This document shows positions 35,116-46,800 of a stretch of 64,000 nt of DNA, piece after piece. The DNA comes from Blastobasis lacticolella. Lineage: Eukaryota; Arthropoda; Insecta; Lepidoptera; Blastobasidae. Both the position numbers and the translations under genes were made by a program. The notes under the pieces were generated by a model. The model had not been told where the DNA came from. It did not search any database and was given only the letters and a program-made list of their open reading frames with translations. The DNA lies in assembly GCA_905147135.1 (NCBI GenBank), contig LR990053.1:5406501-5470500 (forward strand). The letters are read 5' to 3'. The number at the start of each line of letters is the position of its first letter. Position 1 is the first letter of the stretch.

Positions 35116-38100
35116 ATGACTCAGCAAGGGCCCGCGTTCGATGTGAACGCTATGACGCTGACCCGCTGGGTGCTGGACCAGCAGAGGACGGCGCCCTCGG
35201 CCACCGGGGACCTCACGCAGCTTCTAAACTCCATCCAGACAGCGGTGAAAGCCATCCAATCAGCCGTCAGGAAAGCCGGTATCGCCAAACTGTTAGTAGA
35301 CATGCATAACTTGTTTGTTTGCTCTTTACGTTCGCTTCGCCGGTTTTGAGTAGCATCTGCCTATAGCAACGCGACTTTTCAGTGTTAAATAAACGATAAT
35401 TTTATATCTGTAGCGCGGTAAATTTGATAGAATGACTATCGGCTGCTAACAGCAGTTTGCCTGTTAATTACCTATGAGTTTGAGTTTGTTTTGTAGGAAC
35501 ACTGTAATCGAGGAAAATGCTTATAATTACCTACCTATTGAAATTTATTTCCAAGTTTCACCTACCTACTTATTTTTGAAAATTGTGTTACGTACGTACC
35601 GGTATGTGTGGTATAACATTTGACTTTCCTCTGGATGCATCTACATATTCGCCAGCTAACCGCTACATATTGATACGTGCTACCATTAAAATATGTAATA
35701 AGCTATATTTCTTTCTAATGCGCTTATTACATTTGACTAAATTCAGTAACTAAACTCAGAAGCAAAAAGCGTGAAATCAAATCAAAGTGGAATGTATTGC
35801 ACATTAAATAAGGTCCATTTTTGTATCACGGCTTTTGAAAAGCGGAGCGACACGTAACATAATATAAGTGATACAAAAATTGACCTTATTGAATGAGCAA
35901 TACATTTCACTTCGATTTGCTCTCACCTTTTTTGCTTCTGAAAAAGTCTGTGTAACGATGCGATTTATTAGTTTAATAGAGGTGGTTCTTAGCTTTATTC
36001 CATTCAAATCGGTACAGTATAGGACTATGGTATAGCTAATTAGGTAATCGTTTCAGAAAATATTATATACTACTTCGGTTATGTGGGTATTTTATGAATA
36101 TTCCAGTCACGCGTTATGCATTTAATTGATGTATAGATACCTATCCAGATCTACAGAATATTAATTAAGCATTGATATGAACAGCACAATACTAGTACCT
36201 GACTTCACATAAATTTCTCGAACTTCCATTGTCTACAATACATTTCTGCTTTTTAAAAGCACAGTGGTAGGTAGATACAATTAAAAAAATAAAAATAATC
36301 ATCTTAGCGTTTATGTCCCGGTTGTGCTCTCGAGGACGAGGGCCCGGGGTCCGCCTTGACCATGATCCAGGATTTGGCGATCAGGTAATTACAGTGGAGC
36401 GACTACCTAAGCTTTGGAAGCCCTCCACTGAATTGGAGGAGGTTCAAATCCCAGTAGTGGATAGGTAATGGCTGTTTGCTGAAGTAAGTAGGTTCGAATA
36501 TAATTCGGGGGGTATTATTGTAAAAGTAATATTTTTCTAATTAATGGTACATGGAGCCTCGGTGACCGGGCGGTTGAGTATCCGACTCATAAGCGAGAGG
36601 TACCGGGTTCGAATCCCGCTGCGGCCATGTACTTACCAATGACTCTTTTCTGAGTTATGTACATTAGTTAAATTCTAACCCATGCTCTTACGTTGAGGAA
36701 AAGCATCGTGATGAAACCTGCAAATTCAGGCAATTTTATTTTATTTTATTTTTACTTACTTAATTTGTAACCATCATCCAATCTGATCAGGTTCCCCTGG
36801 TAGCAGGGTCACGGAGGTCGAGGGGGTTTGTGTAATACTAGATGGGTACTCAGCCCTGCCGGATACCACCAAGCCACTCTCCACTTGGCAATTTTATGGT
36901 TTCCACTACAGAGCAAAAAAACAATGCCATGAAGGTAGCTAACTTTCCAATCTTTTTGGTTTCCCCTAACTACATGTAATATTTAATGTACCAAAAAGTG
37001 TAAATCTATTGGCAAATAAAAAAAAAAAGTGTTAGTGTAAGTACTTCCTTCCACCTGCAATGACTGATTTCTCCTATTTTCCAGCCACGGCATATCCGGA
37101 GACACCAACGTGCAGGGCGAACAAGTGAAGAAACTGGACGTGCTCTCCAATGACTTGTTCATCAACATGCTCAAGTCCTCGTTCACCACCTGCATGCTGG
37201 TGTCGGAAGAGAATCCGACTGTGATTGAGGTAGGGCATTAGGCAGTGACTGCTAAACTGTCAGTAGATTAAGTTCTTTTGCGATGGTTATGGAGACAGAT
37301 AACCGCTGAAGTTCGAAGCCGCATTCTTGAATGGAGATCACGGTTCGGGGAGCGTATTGTAGGACGATTTGCGAAAGGCTGCATGTGGATGCTGGATGCG
37401 GCAGCCGCTCTGCCGAGGTAGACTATGTCCAGCAGTGGACTAGTAGGATCGGGATAGCGAATAGGTAGGTAACCTCCGGAGCCGCATCATAAAGCTTATA
37501 AAAGAGCCGCGCGATGTTATCGCTTGACAGAATTTAGTCTTTGCAAGACGTGTTTTTAGCTGAAACACTACAGTCACATTAAAAGGGGGTGTGTTGAAAG
37601 TGAAACTGTTTAGTATACATTGTTTTTTCTGTAAGTACCTACCTACCTACTAACCAACGAAGAAGTTGATTTGTGAGAGTGTGGGTAGATGCGAACAAAA
37701 GGTATCACCTACTTCGTACCTATCTATTTTGTACCAGGATTTCGTATGACTGCCCAACCCACTTTGATCTTTGACTTCGATATCTGTTATCTTCAACGAC
37801 GAGACTGCTAGTTATCTTCAAAGGTCACGTCACTATATCGCTTGGCTCGCGTTGTCAACATCATGTTCGTCCCTGGAAACTTAATAATAAGTTTAGTACC
37901 TTGTACCTACTATTATAGTTAGTATTTCATTGAACCATAATATGAAATAGTTAGATACGTATGGTCCGTAATTAATGATCGGGCACGTACATAAAATATT
38001 TTCCCTAAGTAAATAAACGCTTAATTACCTACCTACTTAGGTATTTATTAATAGGTACCTACATTGTCATTATAATAGGCAATAAACTGTCAGCAAGTCT

Positions 38101-41100
38101 ACTGTTTTGATGCACAGGGCCTCCTCACAGTTTATGAATTCGGTGGAACAGTCAATACTTATTCTATTGGTAGCACAAATAGATTGTGAATTCTTTAACC
38201 AATGCTTTGAATGTGAAAAAATCAAATGAATCATCATACTATAGCTGTCAATTTCAGTTTCTGCCATATTTCGCTTTTCTATGCTCTACTCTTTCCTCTC
38301 CACTTCGCCCAATTTTATGCAAGCTCGCGTCGTAAACCGTTGGCTCACGCATCCGACTCAGCGATATCCTCATTAGGCCACCCTCGAGACCTCTTTACTG
38401 ATATGGCAGCGTTAGATTGTTAGATAGCTGTTTCCCATGTATGCCTGGAGAAAAAACGTAAAGAGCATCAAAGTATTATATTATATAGGATTATTCATTT
38501 TGTTACACAAATATCTAGATCTGTATCTTATGTTGTTTACCACTAAGGTGGCAAACAGGATTACGGCCGGCCTGAATGCCTGATGCATATATGTATATTT
38601 AACCATTGCAGGTGGAGCCCGAACGGCGCGGCAAATACATAGTGTGCTTCGATCCCCTCGACGGGTCGTCCAATATCGACTGCCTCGTGTCAGTCGGCTC
38701 CATATTCTCCATTTACAAGTGAGTATAGTGTACCTAGGTACTCCGTGTAACTAACACTGTGGTGATACGTGTCAATTTCCTTATACCTATGTCCTACGTG
38801 CTCGGAATTTTCAGCGGTTTATGGGATTAGGAGGACTGTCCACCCTGAGTAGTCCGCCTCATAGTACTTTGTTCTGTACCTACTAGTATAATTGTGTTCC
38901 AATTTTTAAGATAAGGTAGTGTAGTTACAAGCAAGAGGCATATTTTTCGTCCTCGCAATGACTCGTGTTGAATAGTGGTTTGTCCTTCTCGCCTACTATT
39001 TTAGTATTTGCGTAGTTTAGTTTGTGCAATATATATCATCTCGGGTAATGTAATAATCTACAAGTTAGACTTTAATCCTACGACCAATAAAAATCACATA
39101 CCTACTTGGAAGTGAATTGGCATTGCCTATCTAAGATTAGATAAAGCACTTCCAAGAATATTGCGTGTACTAGTAGGTAGGTGTGTAGTGCACACCCACA
39201 AATCTAGCGTAGGAATTGTTCCATCTTATTTTAATCCTCGAAAAGTATAAAACAAAAATTCAAATACTACTACCTACTACTACCTAATCCTCATAAAATG
39301 GGTTTACGGAAAAAAAGTCAGAAAATCGTAGAATGGGCTCCACGCCCTTTAAGACACTTCAAACAGAAAATCCCTTACATCAACAGCCCATATCAGTTCA
39401 CTGCTGGACTTGAGCTTCTTCCACATTAGTGGAAGGTATTCTAGGGGTCCCTCCCTGGAAAATCCCTGAACAATCAATACTTCCACAGAATGATATACTG
39501 CAACGAACTCGCCACTTCTTAGATGTATCCTAATACCACAGAGGGCCTAGTGTGAGTTCCGCTTCGATTTTACTTAACTATCGCGTTTGCGTTTACGTTG
39601 AAATTAGTATGAAGAAAAAAACTTCATTTACGTACCACTAGGCGGCGCTATATATGTTTTCATACTAATTTCCACGTAAACGCAAACGCGATAGTAAAGT
39701 AAAATCGAAGCGGAACTCACACTAGGCCCTCAGGTGAAGCGACGTTGACCAAGGTCTTCCGCTAGGAACCCTGAAACTGATTTAACCGTCTTGCGAGCCT
39801 ATTGGGACCGTTAATTCTTTTTTTAAATAAGAACTAGCCAGAATTAGACCGTGATCTCACCTGGTGTTAACTGAAGCAACGACCTAAAATGGAGCATGTC
39901 TGTAGGAACTGCTTCACTGTAGCCTGTATTATTATATTATTATTTTTGTCTGAACGATTTCTTTTCTCGAGTCAAGCTCGATATTTACAGAGCACCCGCC
40001 CGATACCCTCAGAGAAAAGGTTGCTCAGACTCCTCTAAATTATTTCTCGTACTTCCTCGATTAACGAAAACCGTATCTCTAAATACCTTACTCATAATAG
40101 TGACTGTGGGAATGGCTGCTTGTTTTTGTATTATGTATATGTTGATGCGTGAGTTCAACAGTTTGTCGCAGCATCTACGTAGGCTCTTGGCAATAATTCC
40201 CTCTAGCGCCGACTACAATACGTATGACTTCAATCGATGTTTTCCACGACGGGTTATCTCAGTTTTTATATGATGTAACTATTATATTGTTCACTAATGA
40301 TTCCAGAAAGACGTCCCCAGGCGAGCCGGTGGAGGCGGACGCGCTGCGGCCGGGCCACGAGGCGGTGGCGGCGGGCTACGCGCTGTACGGCTCCGCCACC
40401 ATGCTGGTGCTGGCCATCGGCAAGGGCCGCGGCGTCAACGGGTTCATGTACGACCCCGCACTCGGCGAGTTCATACTGACCGACCCCAATATGAGGGTGC
40501 CGGCCGCGGGGAACATCTACTCTATTAATGAGGGTGAGTGTCTTTGTATTCGGTAGGTACAGCCGGCTCACTCACACCCCCTACCGTACATTTAATTTAT
40601 TTTTGCTGGGGGGGGGCATTTTGTCTGCAGCAGACTGAACCTTAAAATTTAGTGGTTCGTGCTATAGGTTAGGTCGTGATTTGGGTGACGGAGGGGACGG
40701 GGGCCGAAATTGTGCCTTGCGAATGTTGTAAATCAAGTAGTAAAGATTTTTAAAGTAAAAAGTAAAGATAAAGAAGTACCTAATTGTATTTTGATTGGAA
40801 AAATAATCTGTCGATTACTTATGTCTAAGCCGTAGGTACTGCCCCGTTCCCAAGTGATTAGCTATGTCGTGGAGTGTCGTGTCCTATGTACCAATACATA
40901 GGACACGACAGTCCTACACATCCCTTGACCATTCCAACCATGTAGCATTTCAACGCATTCGCGACCCCCTTGTGTTGCGGATGTCAATGGACAGCTGTGA
41001 CCTGCTTATAATTATAAAAGAGAGGTAGGGCATAGCGGGGTATCTCGCTCGAATTGGAGCCGCCCGACTGGGGAAGTACCTCCACCTTACAGAATATCGC

Positions 41101-42962
41101 AGCTAAATAATACTCTTTTAAATAGTATTGTGTTTCTGCCGGTGAGTAAGGTTTCCAGTGCTCCATGGGGTGGGGATTTGGGGAACCGTGGCTTTGGCAG
41201 TGGAGTGGCATTTGCCTTTTGCTGCCAGAGCAACGGACAACGCATTAGCGATACTCTTGGTGTTGCTAATGTCTATAGGCAGTGGTGACCACTTTCCATC
41301 AGGTGGCCCGCTTGCCTGTTTGCCTACCGTATGACATAAAAAAAAAAAAAAAAAAAAATTGTAGGGTACACAGAAGAATGGACGGAAGAGCTCCGCGTGT
41401 ACATTGAGTCGCGCAAGAGCCCCCCGGGCAGGAAGCCGTACGGCGCGCGCTACGTCGGCTCCATGGTGGCCGACGTGCACCGCACCATCAAATATGGAGG
41501 GATCTTCATGTATCCTCCTACCACGTCCGCGCCCAACGGGAAGGTAAGGACACCAGACTTGCTTTCAAACATCTTTAATTTATGACAGTCTCGACAGATC
41601 TTTAATTCGATAGCGCGTGCCGCGTATCCAATTTCCGTTGCTTATCGACGGGATTCGAAAATCGGCGTCAATTTGACAATAATAGAATTGTATCAGTTAC
41701 TACTGCTATAGTTATTACTGCTGACTTGAGGCTCGTCCACGTAATTTTGGGCAATTACATTTAAGTGTTTGTCATTGATACCTGCATGAATGCATGTATT
41801 TACATGGCTTTCCAGACGGGTTGGAAATAGCAGTGTCCGTTTTTCTGGTCTACGCACAAAAATGCTGTTGGTATGCGTCGTCAGTCGTCGCCTTATGACA
41901 CTCGTAACTGAAAAATTGTACTACATTCTACTCTGACGAACTACCACAAGACAATCACATGTAGGTAAAAAAGAATGCCTGCCTAGAATAGCCTGGCCTT
42001 GAAAACTTGTAAAGGCAACATCAAACAACAGTATGATCGCTTAATTTTGTGCGAATTAGCATTAATAATGCTGAACATAACGTCAAAGACAGGTTTGCTA
42101 AACTACAAAACAGATTACAAATCTGACACATAGGCAAAACGTAGCACTTATCCAGTAGTAGGAGTCTGTCAAGCTTGAGGAATACGCCTGGATGAGTGCC
42201 TTATCTATTTCTGCCGCCAAGCAACCATGCTTGCATTCTCGTGTTCTAGTTTGAAGGATAAGGTAGCCAGCGCAATTACAGGTATTTCATCTTAGTGCTC
42301 ACAGTGACAACGCATCTGCGGCTCTGCATTTTTGTTGCCTGCGGTTGCAGGCGTAAATCGTAGATGTCATGGGCGACAGTTACCGCATACCATCAGATGG
42401 GCTGTCTGCTCGTTTGTCACTGCGTAGCACAAAAAATGAGGTTTATGCATTTTTCATATTTTCATCATAAAATTATGTGGGGAACAAGTGTCTGGCCATG
42501 CCGCCCCCGCCGGGCCCGGGAAGGAGAGAAAGGCCCAAGAAGCAATGGCTTGACGTAGTCAAGAACGATATAGCTCACCACTAGGGATACCGAAGACCGA
42601 GCGAGGTGGGCCAAGAATAGCAGGAAAGCGGACCCCGGGCCCTCGCGTGCTGCGTGGGGGCGCAACCGGGACATAACGCCAAGATGATGATGATGATGAT
42701 TTTCATCATAAAATATTATTGACTGTTATAATTTATACCTGTGTTACCACGGCGTCGGATGAATCAATATACCTACTTCTTGTTTCAGCTGCGTCTACTC
42801 TACGAGTGCATCCCAATGGCTTTCATAATAACTGAAGCAGGAGGCATGGCGTCCGATGGCGACGTGCCAATCTTGGACATCCAGCCGACTTCCATCCACC
42901 AGCGAGTGCCGTGCTACCTTGGCTCTAAGGAGGATGTGCACGAACTACTAGCCTACCTATAA
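35116..42962 (+). CDS. fbp: Fructose-1,6-bisphosphatase, complete, 6 exons, 335 aa
   Basis: Hydrolyses fructose 1,6-bisphosphate to fructose 6-phosphate in the cytosol (gluconeogenesis). Exons: 35116-35291, 37085-37229, 38612-38718, 40307-40533, 41365-41543 and 42789-42962. All are GT/AG, phases close, and the total is 1008 nt. The N-terminal regulatory helices have [19 protein letters not shown] and SAVRKAG. The metal/substrate site has [19 protein letters not shown], preceded by KLDVLSNDL and MLVSEE. C-terminal substrate blocks are [22 protein letters not shown] and the [11 protein letters not shown] core. Length matches the family (about 335-340). The start is the ATG at 35116; a GTG-initiated extension at 35059 was not used. 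At the AMP site of the human enzyme, Glu29 corresponds to Asp and Arg140 to Lys. Exon 5 has an A-rich acceptor. Confidence 0.97.
35757..35940. repeat. MITE in FBPase intron 1
   Basis: CAGAAGCAAAAAGCG at the left and TTTTTTGCTTCTG at the right bound arms of about 75 bp. The inner block AAGGTCCATTTTTGTATCAC mirrors GTGATACAAAAATTGACCTT. Confidence 0.8.
36295..36430 (-). mobile_element. SINE 3'-end fragment (minus) in FBPase intron 1
   Basis: The plus strand shows AATCATCTTAGCGTTTATGT, CCCGGTTGTGCTCTCG and CAGGTAATTACAGTGGAGCG, the reverse complement of the 3' half of the SINE seen at 47163-47430. Confidence 0.6.
36545..36830 (+). mobile_element. tRNA-derived SINE in FBPase intron 1
   Basis: The head is GTGACCGGGCGGTTGAGTAT, CCGACTCATAAGCGAGAGGT and ACCGGGTTCGAATCCCGCTG. 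The body is ATGACTCTTTTCTGAGTTAT and GAAAAGCATCGTGATGAAAC, then GTTCCCCTGGTAGCAGGGTC. Confidence 0.78.
37270..37460 (+). mobile_element. Degenerate LINE C-terminal fragment in FBPase intron 2
   Basis: GATCACGGTTCGGGGAGCG, GGACGATTTGCGAAAGGCTG and TATGTCCAGCAGTGGAC form the usual decayed 3' end of a moth LINE. Confidence 0.5.
38275..38405 (-). mobile_element. LINE 3'-end fragment (minus) in FBPase intron 2
   Basis: It contains TCCTCTCCACTTCGCCCAAT, CGTCGTAAACCGTTGGCTCA and CGACTCAGCGATATC, matching 26870-27050 in the same orientation. Confidence 0.5.
39350..39450 (-). repeat. Dispersed repeat piece in FBPase intron 3
   Basis: CATCAACAGCCCATA, TTCACTGCTGGACTTGAGCT and CCACATTAGTGGAAGG are the minus-strand form of the CCGTGTGG-family end. 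Confidence 0.5.
39542..39730. repeat. MITE with 70-bp inverted arms in FBPase intron 3
   Basis: AGGGCCTAGTGTGAGTTCCG, CTTCGATTTTACTT and CGCGTTTGCGTTTACGT at the left are mirrored by ACGTAAACGCAAACGCG and CGGAACTCACACTAGGCCCT at the right. The centre carries CCACTAGGCGGCGCTAT. The arms are about 90% identical. Confidence 0.88.
41165..41358 (-). mobile_element. Short interspersed repeat abutting the FBPase exon 5 acceptor
   Basis: It contains GCTAATGTCTATAGGCAGTG, GACCACTTTCCATCAGGTGG and TGCCTGTTTGCCTACCGTAT, then GACAT and 21 A. The family is also at 44105-44265, where the same end reads ACATAAAAAAAG. The A-run ends six bases before exon 5. Confidence 0.75.
42478..42705 (+). mobile_element. 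LINE 3'-end fragment with (GAT)n tail in FBPase intron 5
   Basis: GTGTCTGGCCATGCCGCCC, AGGCCCAAGAAGCAATGGCT, TACCGAAGACCGAGCGAGG and GCGGACCCCGGGCCCTCGCG, then GGGACATAACGCCAAGATGA with a GATGATGAT tail. Confidence 0.65.
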
Positions 42963-43227
42963 GTACGATTGAGGTTATGGGCCCAGGTTGTCTGATGGCT
43001 CGAGTTGTTAATTTAGTTTATTTTTTAAAACTGTTTTAATTTAAACGTTGTAAACGCTATTTTTATATGAATATTCCTGTTACTACTAATACAAATCTCT
43101 TGTTTAAAAAAAAACATTGATTGATAAAGTTGTTTTTGTTGATGGTTCATAAAGTTGTTTAAAATTGTCTAGTCCTATGAAAATCATTGTAATTATACGT
43201 AAATATGTACATTCACAAAAGACAAGA

Positions 43228-43233
43228 AATAAA
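43228..43233 (+). terminator. FBPase poly(A) signal AATAAA
   Basis: AATAAA about 266 nt after the FBPase stop codon, in an AT-rich 3'UTR. The convergent NCBP1 signal lies 475 bp further on. Confidence 0.65.
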
Positions 43234-43707
43234 ACTACTATTTTTATAAATATTTACAATATATTGTTAAATACTTATTTAAAGTCCTATTTATCGTCAC
43301 TTCTTTAGTTTATGAACTTATAACTAACTTTGAGAGATAGGAAAAATAACTATCGTTATTACAAAGACAGCCTGTCTTACCCATTCAAGTATTAAAACAG
43401 TTCTTAAGTTCAAATACAGACGCAGTGAAGTTCAGTAAATATATTTAGTTATCAACAATTGTATCGTGCTTGACGTGAACAAAAAATAACAATAAAAAAC
43501 AAACTGCTTTGCAGAAAAACTAAGTTGATTCTAAAACAAATTATCGTGTAGCTATGGGTTACATTACACCAAAAAACTATGACTTGCATATACCTTGAAA
43601 AATAAACATATTGTTGAATACTGAATTCGATTCACACTTACTCTACTCACGTAAAAACTAGTTCAAATTTAAAAGTAAATCTACTGAATTACGTTTAGAT
43701 CCGCTGC

Positions 43708-43713
43708 TTTATT
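43708..43713 (-). terminator. NCBP1 poly(A) signal AATAAA (minus)
   Basis: TTTATT on the plus strand, 180 nt past the NCBP1 stop codon. The two convergent genes end without overlap. Confidence 0.65.
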
Positions 43714-43892
43714 TATCGAGGAGCAAGAGCATTAATCTATCTGTCAACGTAAACAAAATATTGGTACAAGCATCGATATATTCACCGATAAGGTCCCAAC
43801 CGGTGGAACCAGCAAATAAATGCACTGTTAGGACCACCAGGAAGTCCAACCTACACATGGTAGGTGGTGGTGGTCCCACCCATTGTACCCCC

Positions 43893-46800
43893 CTACGCGG
43901 TAAGTGCGACGAACTGATGGAACACATCCAGGATGTGGGGATCCAGGTCCTGCGTGAACAGCAGCGTCTCCAGCGTGCTGCTGTACTTCTGGACTTGCTC
44001 GTGGTGCTGGAAAGTAGACCATGGATTAGTGAGACGATAGTCCAGTCAAAATACAGATGAACCAACTTTTTTGTGAACTCCCAGCCATAGTGTTTCCTTT
44101 GGACTATGACATGGGATCGTTCAATAGGTATGTTAGAGGTCGCTTCAGACGGAGCGGGCAACGCATTGGTAACTCCCCTGGTGTTGATATCCATAGGCGG
44201 CAGTGACCGCTTTCCATCAGCTGGCCCTGCCTGTTTGTCTGCCGTATAACATAAAAAAAGTACTAAAATTTGTGGCCACCGTCGCATTCAAACGTACAAA
44301 CACACCGGAGGCATCGACAATCGAATGCCATCGCGAAATGGGACTTGCAACCGTCAGGTTGATCACATTTATCCACCAACTTATCTGTTCAGTAGACGCG
44401 GCACTAGGGAGGTTAGTGGAAGACATTTACTGACGGTGCTTTCAGACTGAAAGACTTTTTGTCCCATTAGCTGTACTCCACTGGTCGGCACATTAAGAAA
44501 CGCCATCTCCGCCACCCACTCACCCTGAGGAAGACCTGCCGCAGGCGGCCCACGGTGCTGCGGTACCAGTGCGTGTCGGGGTCGCGGCCGTCCGTGTCGC
44601 AGCGCACCAGGTGCTCCGACAGGATCATGATGAACCGCTGGAACACGATCAGGAACAGCCGCTTCTGGTCCGTGTGCGCGGCCTCCAGGCGTTCTTCCAT
44701 GCGCTCCACCGCCTGGAGAATGAACGTATGTGACTGAATGAATGAACTAAATTGCATATTTATAAGAATACAATGGGTCCTTAAAATGGGCCTTAGCGTG
44801 AGGGATATCGCAGATAAGATCGAGGAGGCTCGTCTGCGCTGGTTTGGTCACGTGTTGCGTAAGCCTCAGGAATAGGTGCCTGAATCTGCCGGTATCAGGA
44901 AAGAGGCCCCGTGGGCGACCCAAGAAGCGATGAATTGACATAGCTGAGTCGAAAGCGAGAGGCAACGGCTTACGAAGAGAGGATGCCGAAGACCGCGGAA
45001 GTGGAGAAGAATGGGTAGGAATAGGAAGGCGGACCCTGGGAGAGGCCGGGATAAGCGCGAGGACGATGATGATCACATTTAAAAGAATACAATGGGTACT
45101 TAAAAATAAACAGCAGAAAAAGTGACAGACAGCCTTGTCGCTTAAAGCGATTTCTTCCAGGCAAAGTTTAGTACATGTAAGAGAGTGATCACCGCCACTT
45201 ACGGATTTCTAACACCCGGAAATGCGTGAATGAGTTGCCGGTCTTTTAGATAGATATAGGCTAGTTTGTTGAAAGTTCAATGCAGCGCGCTTGCAAGACC
45301 GAAAACTAAAGTTAAACGACGCACGCAGCGTCCGGGAACTGGATAGGTGACCGTTTCGTACTTTGAGGCTAGTCGTAGCTCGCTAGGCGTCTTTCGACTG
45401 ATTATTATTATTTATTTAACTGTTTATTGTACACAATAATGATTTACAGCGAATTCTAACAGTATAAAGACAGCAGGCGCTGCATATTTCTAAAAAGAAA
45501 TTTCTTCCAGCAGGCCTACAGAAGAGTGATGCTAGACTAAAAATGATATGATGGTTACAATATTTTTTGTGGTTGATTCTAAATAGGCACGCTCCATCTT
45601 TGGCCGCATCAGGTGTGATGGCGGCCAAAGATAGCGGAAAGCGGAAAGCCCACCTCCTCCGTGGGCTTGTCCTGGTCCTTCTTCTTCTTCCCGGCGCTGT
45701 CGTCCTCCGAGTCCGAGCTGCTGGAGTCCGCGCGCGCCAGCGCCTCGCGCGCCGCGCACAGCTCGCCGCCTGACGGAGCAAAGAGGTGGAGGAGCCATTA
45801 GTTTATGACTATAGATAGTTGTTACACTTGTTAGAGCTTGTCTAAGCTGAAATGACGCGCCCCACACTTAATTAGTTGATTTCGATGTGTGAGTGCAAAC
45901 ATTAATAACGACACTTCATCTGTGTGGGAGCGTCGACTGCTCCAATCGAACGACGCGTGTTCCTACGTTTGAGTCTCACCAGCAACTGAATGACCAATTA
46001 CAACGGCATTTGTATATGTATTGCGGCCATATTTTAAATTTGCTTGTGTGCGTTAATGCGATAGTGGTGCGCGTCATTTCAGCTTAGACGAGCTCTACCA
46101 GATGTTACTGGCGACCCGCCCCGACTTCGCACGAGTGTTCACGGGGTTTCGCTATTATAATATGCATGTATCGCTGACTAACTAATAACGGTGCGGGGAT
46201 ACTTCATGATCTGACCCCGGAATCGGATAAAAAAACGGTGTCATGGACTATAAGTGTATGTAATTCTTTTATATCATACGGTAGGAAAACAGTATCATTT
46301 TATAATACACTGTCTCTTAATAATATTTATATCTTGTTGCAGCTCTTTTTAAAAACTTAATTGCATTGCCTCGATGCAAAAAAACCAAATATATATTTGA
46401 ATTTTCTCTATAAATCGATCTATCCTGGCTTGCAGCGACTCAATGAAAATACCTCATGTACTACCTAATTATTGTGCTAATAGGTCGGCCTCACAGAAAA
46501 GTTAACTCCGAATAGGTGCAAGAGATGTGGGGTAAATAACGTCACGGCAGTATCACTGTGACATTTCACGAAGGAACTAAGTTACAAAATCACGTAATAT
46601 CACCCGATAATAAGGACCGTGAGGGAGCGTCCGTGTCTCTTCATTAGTAGTTTCCCAATCAACGGCATGTTAGGACAATAATGACGTGGCGTTAAAAGAT
46701 ACTAACATTCACCCAATAGGGACGTTATTTATAGCCCATCTCTAGCACTTTAATCGAGTGAAGATCTTGAGAACCAGTCCTATTACCAAAATAATAATGT

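Noticed and set aside
43709..44287. 192-residue single-exon gene
   Set aside because: Shadow frame over the last NCBP1 exon and a repeat; the real NCBP1 frame is fixed by phase and homology.
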